Assembly: GCA_020137815.1 (NCBI GenBank)
Contig: CM035357.1
Location: 7,675,315 to 7,739,314, forward strand
Source: Hormiphora californensis
Lineage: Eukaryota; Ctenophora; Tentaculata; Cydippida; Pleurobrachiidae
DNA: 64,000 bases
Direction: 5' to 3'
The notes under the pieces are model-generated. The model ran no database searches and was not told the origin of the DNA. It saw only the letters and a program-made list of their open reading frames with translations. Below, one piece after another: positions 57,601 through 64,000 of the stretch; position 1 is the first letter of the stretch; each line of letters opens with the position of its first letter. Both the position numbers and the translations under genes were made by a program.

Positions 57601-60600
57601 ATTCTAAGTCTGGTAGACATCTCCGACAAAGAGGAGTTCTTCGAGCGGCTAAAGGCGTACTGGACACTAAAGAGGCAGGCCCGTAATGGGGTGCCCTTGT
57701 TAAGGAGACTCCAGGTCTGCCACACTAGAACCACAGTCCTGTCTGAGGAAGACCAGGTGGATAAGGAGGAGATAGTAAAGTGTCAGAGGCTCAGACACGA
57801 TCTGGAGAGGGCGAGGTTGCTAGTGGAATTGATCAGGAAGAGAGAGAAGAAGAAGAAGGAACAGGTAGCTATAGTGGGTGTGTAATTGTACAGTCATGTT
57901 AATTGTTAGCTAGAGAGAAATGGTCTCTTGTGTTTTTCATCTCTAGTAGTTGGGTAAACAGTAAACACACACGCACAATGCACATTGAGCAACCCCCTCT
58001 ACTATAAATCTAGTAGTTGGGCCTCTTCTACTTATTATCCAATAGGTGCTCCTTTCCCTAGTCAGACTCAGTGTAAACAACACAATCACTACTAATATAT
58101 AGCCCCCTCAGTTGAAGGTAGCCCAGCAGCTGCTAGAAATGGAGTTGTGTCCTCTTTCTTTTATCCTCAACAGAACTCTAGATAACCTCCTGACACGGGA
58201 TTCTGATGAACTCTTCCACGAACCTGTTGACACTGAGGAGGTATTGTATTAACATTTTAACCCACCCTCCATGCACGACCCTTTTTATAACATTGTTATA
58301 GCCCACCTGCAGCCTGCACCCTGTTTATAACATTGTTATAACCCACCCACCCTGTTTATAACATTGTTATAACCCACCCACCCTGTTTATAACATTGTTA
58401 TAACCCTTGTTATCAATGGTTTGATAGTGGTCTGGCTAAACAGGGTGCCCCCCATCCCAGGTAGAGGGATATCTAGATGTCATCCCTGAACCCATGGATC
58501 TCTCAACAATGCGACAAAAAGTTGAGATGTTGGAGTATACCTCCTTCGAGCAATTCAAGTTGGATTTCCATCTAGTTATTAATAACTGTACTACATTTAA
58601 CAAGACGGGCAGTGCTTATTACAAATACGCAGAGAGATATAGAGATAGCTGCCGGACTGTCCTAAACAGGTACCACAATGATACCATCTGTCTAACTCAT
58701 TTGAGCAACTGTGTCACACTTGTTGTGATCCATATCAGCATAACAAACTCATTCTCACTCCAACTAGATGTAAACAGACGATAGAGAATTCCCCTATCGA
58801 CTGGGAGACTCTAACTCTAATAAAGGAAGGAGAGAAAACCCTGGAAGAGCAGTTAGAGACTGTCAGTCAGAAAGTCACTGAAGCAAAGAGTATTGCAAAT
58901 TGGAGTGCCCGGAAATCTAAAATTAAACAGGTAAATATCATAGGTTCGGCTTGTGTGATAACTGAAAAGTACAACGAGCACACTAAGGGTGGTCCATAAA
59001 TTGCACATATATACATATTGGTAATACTACCATGGTGTTGGTGATGAGCGTGACAGGATCAGTGTGTTTAACACCTTGGTGGCTGACTGCGGTTTATTAT
59101 CACCCCCCCCCCCCTGCAGCTACGAAGGGAGATCAAGCGGATAAAACAGCTGCAGTTGAGGAGTGAGGAGGAGGTTAGAAGCAACACTGATTCCTCAACT
59201 ACTACTAGTGGGGAACACAGTAAGTAGAACATCTAGTTAGACGTTTTCATAGACCTCGGGAGGAGGAATTACAGAAAAGCTTGAACTCCTCCTTTTGAGG
59301 GTCTAATTGAGAGAAAACTAACAGCGCCATTTCACAGAGGTATTATCGGAGGACTCTAAATCTACAACTACAGAGACTCCGTCAGCTGTTGCAGTGGAGG
59401 AAAAGGGTGGAGCTAAGAAGAAGATTAGTGATTATTTCTCTAAAGCTGATCCCAAAACACCGCAAGGTAGTTGTATGAGTATATTGTTTTGCTCCTAGAA
59501 GGTACTTGTAAAGTATAATATTGTGTCTTGGAAAAGTAATACCAACCACCCAACTCCTAACAACCTCTCTCTCTCTCTCTAGGTGCTGGTGGTGTTAGTA
59601 ACACTAGTGGTGCCTCAGCTAGTGGGGGAGAGAGGAGAAAGAGGTCACACATTCATGACGAAATGAAACAAGAGGTAAGTCAAAATTAAGACACAGTTAG
59701 TTTTTGTGAGACAGTTAATTTGTGTCTAATACCTACATTATGATATGGCCTTCCGATCCACTAAATATCTGTTTTGACTCAGATTGCGGACCTACTGAAT
59801 ACCAACCAGGAAACTCTAGGCAAGAAAATTCTCCGATTCCTAAAGCGACATGACATCCCCGAGAAGAGAATGGGTAGTGATATATGTATGGATGTTAGTC
59901 AGTTATCGGCCTTCCTAAACAACAAGTGTTCTCTAACTAACACCAATAGAGAGCTGATATATGGTTGGTTTGTGCAGCAGCGACGAACCAGAGAACCAGA
60001 GCGGCTAACTGAGGACCATGATAGCTCTAACGGTTAGTTTGGAGAGAGTGGCATTCTTTGTTTAGTTCTGTTTGAAACATTGTTCACTGAATGTTGTTCC
60101 CCCTGCCCAGAGAGTGAAGTAGAATCAGAGGTTGATATACCTGGTCTGCCTAAAGATGGTGATGAAGATGAAGCAGAAGAAGAAGAAGGTAGCTGTGAAG
60201 AGAAGGAAGATGAGGTAGAAGAAGAAGTGGAGGAAGAAGAGGATGATCTTCCTAAGACACCCCTCCCTTCTAGATCCTCATCTCGAACACCTAAACCTAG
60301 ACAGCTAGACCTCCCTGACCTATCTCCCACAAGAAAGAGGAAACGATCCTCAACCAGCACCAGACGACAATACCCTTCTAGTCGGTCATCTGTAGGGGAC
60401 GACAATGTATCTGAAGAGGGACTGGTGAGTCGGGTCAAGAAATGGGAGGGGGGGGGGGGCTTTTTTACAGACTTTGGTAGCTGATTTGTGTGGGACAAGT
60501 TATGGCGCAATGTTCTCACTGACTGTACTGTAACGCGCCGGGTGTCGTGCTATAGATATATTGCGCAAATCTCTACACTCCCGCGCGCTCTACTGTCAAT

Positions 60601-61377
60601 GGTTTGTTTTGGTTGAGAATTTGACAGTTTTTACCACCTCTGTCTCTCATCTAACACCCTCTCCTACTTCAGAGTACCTTGAAACCAATGGATGTAGTGT
60701 GGGCCAAATGTGCTGGATACCCGACCTATCCGGCTATAATTGTGGACCCTAGCACCGCCCCTGGTTATACACATCACGGTATACCAATACCCAGCCCTCC
60801 TTCAGAGGTTCTACAACAGCAACCTGATAAGGGACATTCCTTCCTTGTACTGTTCTTTGATATACGCCGCACATGGTAAATATTCAGTCAACAGAAATTC
60901 TGAAATTATCTTTTTATCTCAATTTAATCTGGAACTGCCTTTGTTTATGTCGATGTCATATATCTACAATCTAACTCTGCTTTTCCAGGCAATGGCTGCC
61001 CCACCGTAAGCTTCAGCAACTGGGAGTTGATACTGAACTAGATAATGCCAAACTGGCTGAGGGGAAGAAAGGAAGCGGCAAGAAAGGGATAGCTGAGGCA
61101 TTCAAACGAGCACAAGTCCACCTCAAAGTTGTAAATGGTAAGAATTTACACTTCTAGATCAAACAGATGAACCAATCATCAAAAACCCCCTAGTCAACTC
61201 TGTCTGGTGTTCGCTCTAAATTCGATTCACATATTTGAGCTAGATACTACGGTACTGTCTAAGACCTGTTTTCATATTCCAGGACAATCCTCGGAACAGG
61301 ATAACGAGGAGGAGACCCCAGAAAGTGATACAATGGAGACAGAGGAGGAGACAGCAGCAGAACCCGAACAGAACTGA
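54676..61377 (+). CDS. BRPF1: BRPF (bromodomain and PHD finger) scaffold of MYST acetyltransferase complexes
   Basis: Twenty-one exons with GT-AG junctions in consistent phase run from [12 protein letters not shown] to ...AAEPEQN. N-terminal EPC-like part with [14 protein letters not shown]1 (55939-56336: [29 protein letters not shown]). Zinc knuckle (56337-56620: [21 protein letters not shown]). PHD2 (56726-56861: [25 protein letters not shown]). Bromodomain (58112-58669) with acetyl-lysine Asn in [20 protein letters not shown] (60673-61137: [37 protein letters not shown]). BRPF proteins link MOZ/MORF or HBO1 to ING5 and EAF6 and read H3 tails. Between bromodomain and PWWP there is an acidic/basic linker plus an extra helical segment (59783-60032). 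The ancestral single BRPF is likely; the vertebrate paralogue number is not implied. Confidence 0.95.
55268..55542. mobile_element. MITE in BRPF intron 2
   Basis: AGTCGAGTTTTTTAATCAAG with GGACAGGGGCC near 55269 is inverted at ~55507-55540 (GGCCCCCTGTCCCTTGATTA, then AAAAATTCGACT). No ORF. Confidence 0.7.
58255..58410. repeat. ~33-base tandem repeat in BRPF intron
   Basis: Four units containing TTTATAACATTGTTATAACC, itself a dyad (AACATTGTTATAAC), after CCCACCCACCCTG. Confidence 0.9.
59783..60032 (+). other. Extra helical, HTH-like segment inside BRPF
   Basis: One exon of 83 codons: [68 protein letters not shown]. The second half has the shape of a Cro/POU-like helix-turn-helix ('...S.LS.FLN.K..L....R..IY.WF'), as in CUT/POU or fungal homeobox-like domains. 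I know of no such segment in human BRPF1-3. Splice phases on both sides are consistent, so it is part of the transcript. Domain identity is inference. Confidence 0.5.
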
Positions 61378-61871
61378 GATAATTAACAGACTGCTTCAGT
61401 GTGTTTTATAATTCTAATCACTTCATTGAATTGGTCCATGGATTGTTTCAGTAAAGCTCAAACCTTTTCGTTGGTCTGATTCTTTGATATTTGTTGTTAC
61501 AATTTAAGTTTCATGGGAAAGAAGTTGAGAGAAAAGAAATTTATTTGAGGTGTACTTATCAGAATCACATTGACACAATATTTCTGCACTTTATGTCATA
61601 TTGCTATGATACAAGTTTATTGCATTTTACAACTGAAAATATGTTGTTTAGAATCGCTTGAACAGAGTGCTTGGCTTCGTAAAAATTTCGAACAAAAATG
61701 ATACGCGCAAAACTTGCGCCGCGCATAAGATGAGAATTTACGCGCGCTCGCGTGCTTCAGAAAAAAACGGTTTGAAAAATTTTGCGGCTTTTAAGTTTCG
61801 TGAAATATTTTTGGTCTCAGTGAGAAAAGACCACTTTCTGAAGTTTCTCCTTTCTTTCAGAAGCTTTAGCT
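61378..61871. other. Intergenic space between BRPF and IQCA1
   Basis: Holds the BRPF 3' untranslated region and the IQCA1 promoter. No other feature recognised. Confidence 0.6.
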
Positions 61872-63809
61872 ATGTCTCACGGGTAAGTTTATAGTTTCCC
61901 ATCTTCAGAATTTGTTCTTGACTCGTTTCAACCTCTCCAGGACGTATAACACACAGTGGAATGAGGCCCAGAATCAGATTAAGGAGCTCCTCGAGTATGA
62001 AGGAGCCCCTGAAACTCAGAAACCAGAAGTTGATCGAGTATCAGCATTTCAAACAGTCGCTGTTTTGTACATAAAATACATCCAAGTATTTCGGAAGCTG
62101 GAGGAATGTTATTATCAGATTGTCCACCCTCAAAAGAGAATCGTTCTCCGACATGTCCTTGATGGAACTATGGGAAGGTAATTTGTGACTCTATCTGTCC
62201 TGATTTACCTTACCATATAGTTTATTAGTTTATTGTTATTTCTTTGTTAACCCTGAGCCCGTTTCTAGGTTACTTGAGCTCAAGAACGAGATGGTGAACC
62301 TGGAGTTCTCAGAGTATCACTTTTTCGACGACGTTCTGTCTGACATGAAGCTAACACCGAGTGACATTGAAATCCCAGTTCCTCGATACTTCACACAAGA
62401 TAATGAAAAGGACATTAAGGATCGAATGAAGTTGATGGCCGAGACTTTAGCTAAATATCGACTGGATGACACAGGAGACAAAAAGGAGGATACCAAAATG
62501 AGTTTAGAAGAGGCTATCAGAATAATTCAGGTTCATGAGAGAGCCCGACAAGGTTGCCTCAGGGCAAAGTTCATGAGAGAAATCAGAGCTCAAGAGGAAA
62601 GAGAGAAGATGCTATCAATGCAGGGAGCTTCCACAATGGATCCAGATGTTGCCTCGACCATCATTCAGAAAGTTTGGAAAGGTTACTCTCAGAGGAACAA
62701 GACTCTGAAACTAAGGGAAGAGGAACTCATTTTCATAGGAATGCAGGCTACTTCAGATATACCATTCAACCACAAGGATTCACCAATGAACAAACTTGCT
62801 AAGCGAGAGGTAAAGATAAGTATAATTCATATCAACATTGCTCTCTTTGATTTCCAACTTTTTGGTGTTGTAGTGATACTAACTCTCATCTCTACAACAG
62901 GAGGAGAGGGTATTGATACAGTCACAACACGAGAGAGAGTACCAAGATGCCCTTGTGAACATCAAGGAGAAGATCAGAGAGGCTGAAGGACCTGATATCA
63001 AGGAAAATATGCAGGACCAAATCAGGCAGTGGTTCATCGAGACAAGGTATTTTGGAAATGTGTAGAACGTATTACAGTTTCAAATGTTGCAGGCTTAGAT
63101 CTCAGGTGAATATTTGTATTGTAAATTCCAAAGCCTATTTTAATTTAATTTTCTTGACTTCTTGTATCAACTATACAATACCCCCAGGGATGCAACAGGA
63201 AAGTTCCCTGATTATCCATCTGATGATGAGGGAGGTTCAGGAGCAATCTTCAAAACCAAAGAAGGCGAGGGAGAGGGCGATGAGAACGGGGAGGGGAGCA
63301 AAAAGAAGGGAAAGAAGGGTAAAAAGAAGAAGGGAGAGAAGAAAGAAAAGAAGAAGAAGGGAAAGAAGAAAGGGAAGAAGGGTGATAGCGGTGGGGGTGA
63401 TGAAGAGGAAGGTTTCAAACTCGCACCATCTACTTTCATCCCCGGAATCGACGAGGCTTCTACTAACTATGATGAAATCTGGAAACCTCGAGACGAAACA
63501 GATAACTTTCAACAGAAATATGATGCAGAACTTATAAAGGAGCTGAAGCGGTAAGCCAGACTTTTAAATCAACACAAAACCCACACAAAATCATTATGAC
63601 AAGACAGATACATAGAAAACGACTGTAACACATAGAAAACGACTGTAACACACAGAACCTGACTGTGACACACAGAACCTGACTGTGACACACAGAACCT
63701 GACTGTGACACACAGAAAATGACTGTGAAATTTCAGTGGGGAGGTTGAAAGTGAAATTCGAGTTCAGGTGGACGATCTGATGCGACAGGAACTGAAAAAT
63801 CTCAAAGCA
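61872..63809 (+). CDS. IQCA1: IQ and AAA domain protein 1 / dynein regulatory complex subunit 11, 5' part
   Basis: Exons 61872-61882, 61941-62177, 62269-62809, 62901-63046, 63188-63550 and 63737-63809 join in phase. The protein starts MSHGTYNTQWNEAQNQIKEL, with QVFRKLEECYYQIVHPQKR and the conserved LELKNEMVNLEFSEYHFFDD. An IQ motif (STIIQKVWKGYSQRNK) binds calmodulin-like proteins. It continues through a coiled coil (EERVLIQSQHEREYQ), a Lys/Glu-rich linker (KKKGKKGKKKKGEKK) and PSTFIPGIDEASTNYDEIW. DRC11 is part of the nexin-dynein regulatory complex of motile cilia. The AAA+ ATPase domain lies beyond the window. Low-complexity DNA follows the last exon seen, so continuation could not be checked. 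Confidence 0.9.
63610..63722. repeat. 20-base tandem repeat
   Basis: Five to six units of ACACAGAACCTGACTGTGAC or the AAAACGACTGTAAC variant, in an IQCA1 intron. Confidence 0.95.
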
Positions 63810-63833
63810 GTACGTGCACACTTCTGATATATC

Positions 63834-64000
63834 GGGGGGGGGGGGGGGGGGGGGGGGGCCAACGAATTTTTTATATATTTCCTTAATTTTGGAATTTTTT
63901 ATATATATATAAAAATATATAAAAATATATAAAAATATATAAAAATATATAAAAATATATAAAGTTATATAAATAATATATAAAAATATATAAAAATATA
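63834..64000. repeat. Poly-G run and (ATATAAAAAT)n tail
   Basis: About 26 consecutive G, then TATATAAAAA units to the window end. This is likely a hard-to-sequence intron. Confidence 0.95.

Noticed and set aside
63052-63537. 161-codon Arg/Lys-rich ORF in a different frame from IQCA1
   Set aside because: Shadow of the Lys/Glu-rich IQCA1 exon. The accepted frame is fixed by the splice phases and by the conserved FIPGIDEAS segment.

Overview
The window looks like nuclear DNA of an early-branching animal; a sponge is my best guess, but this is inference. The genes are metazoan: SAP30, BRPF, MINDY, ELAPOR, FIS1, the ciliary dynein-regulatory protein DRC11/IQCA1 and a class A GPCR. They have many short exons and small GT-AG introns. 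The intergenic DNA and introns are full of CT/GA microsatellites, foldback elements, miniature inverted-repeat transposons (MITEs) and TTAGGG-like tracts. I saw no tRNA, rRNA or CRISPR array.

Layout. 1-9 kb: a frameshifted 5' end of an Xaa-Pro aminopeptidase (-), a LINE ORF1-like gene, FIS1 (+), and a six-exon SAP30 gene (+) that carries in one intron a Polinton/adintovirus-like structural ORF. 9.2-29.9 kb: one large minus-strand ELAPOR-type receptor gene of about 20 exons. Its central intron of about 11 kb holds a single-exon GPCR (-), a two-exon fucolectin-like gene (+), and a 5'-truncated LINE split by a 1.34-kb perfect-looking palindrome. Two 580-bp elements with 9-bp target duplications flank one of its exons. 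30-37 kb: almost pure repeat, with nested MITEs and a 1.2-kb mariner-like foldback. 37-40 kb: a MINDY deubiquitinase gene (-) ending in a CAAX box.

40.5-54.8 kb: a secreted SOUL/HEBP haem-binding family cluster. SOUL-A carries a long His-Asp-Lys octapeptide repeat. SOUL-B and SOUL-C lie inside an intron, on the opposite strand, of a multi-exon nuclear-type gene of unknown function (gene X). The block from the 3' end of SOUL-A through gene X and SOUL-B to the first exon of BRPF has been tandemly duplicated. This left an orphan BRPF exon 1 and a truncated SOUL-A tail at the junction. 54.7-61.4 kb: a complete 21-exon BRPF gene (PHD-zinc knuckle-PHD, bromodomain, PWWP) with an unusual extra helical, HTH-like segment. 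61.9 kb to the end: the 5' part of DRC11/IQCA1.

SAP30 (Sin3-HDAC) and BRPF (MYST acetyltransferase scaffold) are chromatin factors, MINDY trims K48 ubiquitin, FIS1 acts in mitochondrial fission and DRC11 in motile cilia. No operon-like logic is expected. The coherent local units are the SOUL cluster and the transposon landscape. Several otherwise conserved genes contain single-base frame breaks, so residual indels in the assembly are likely.
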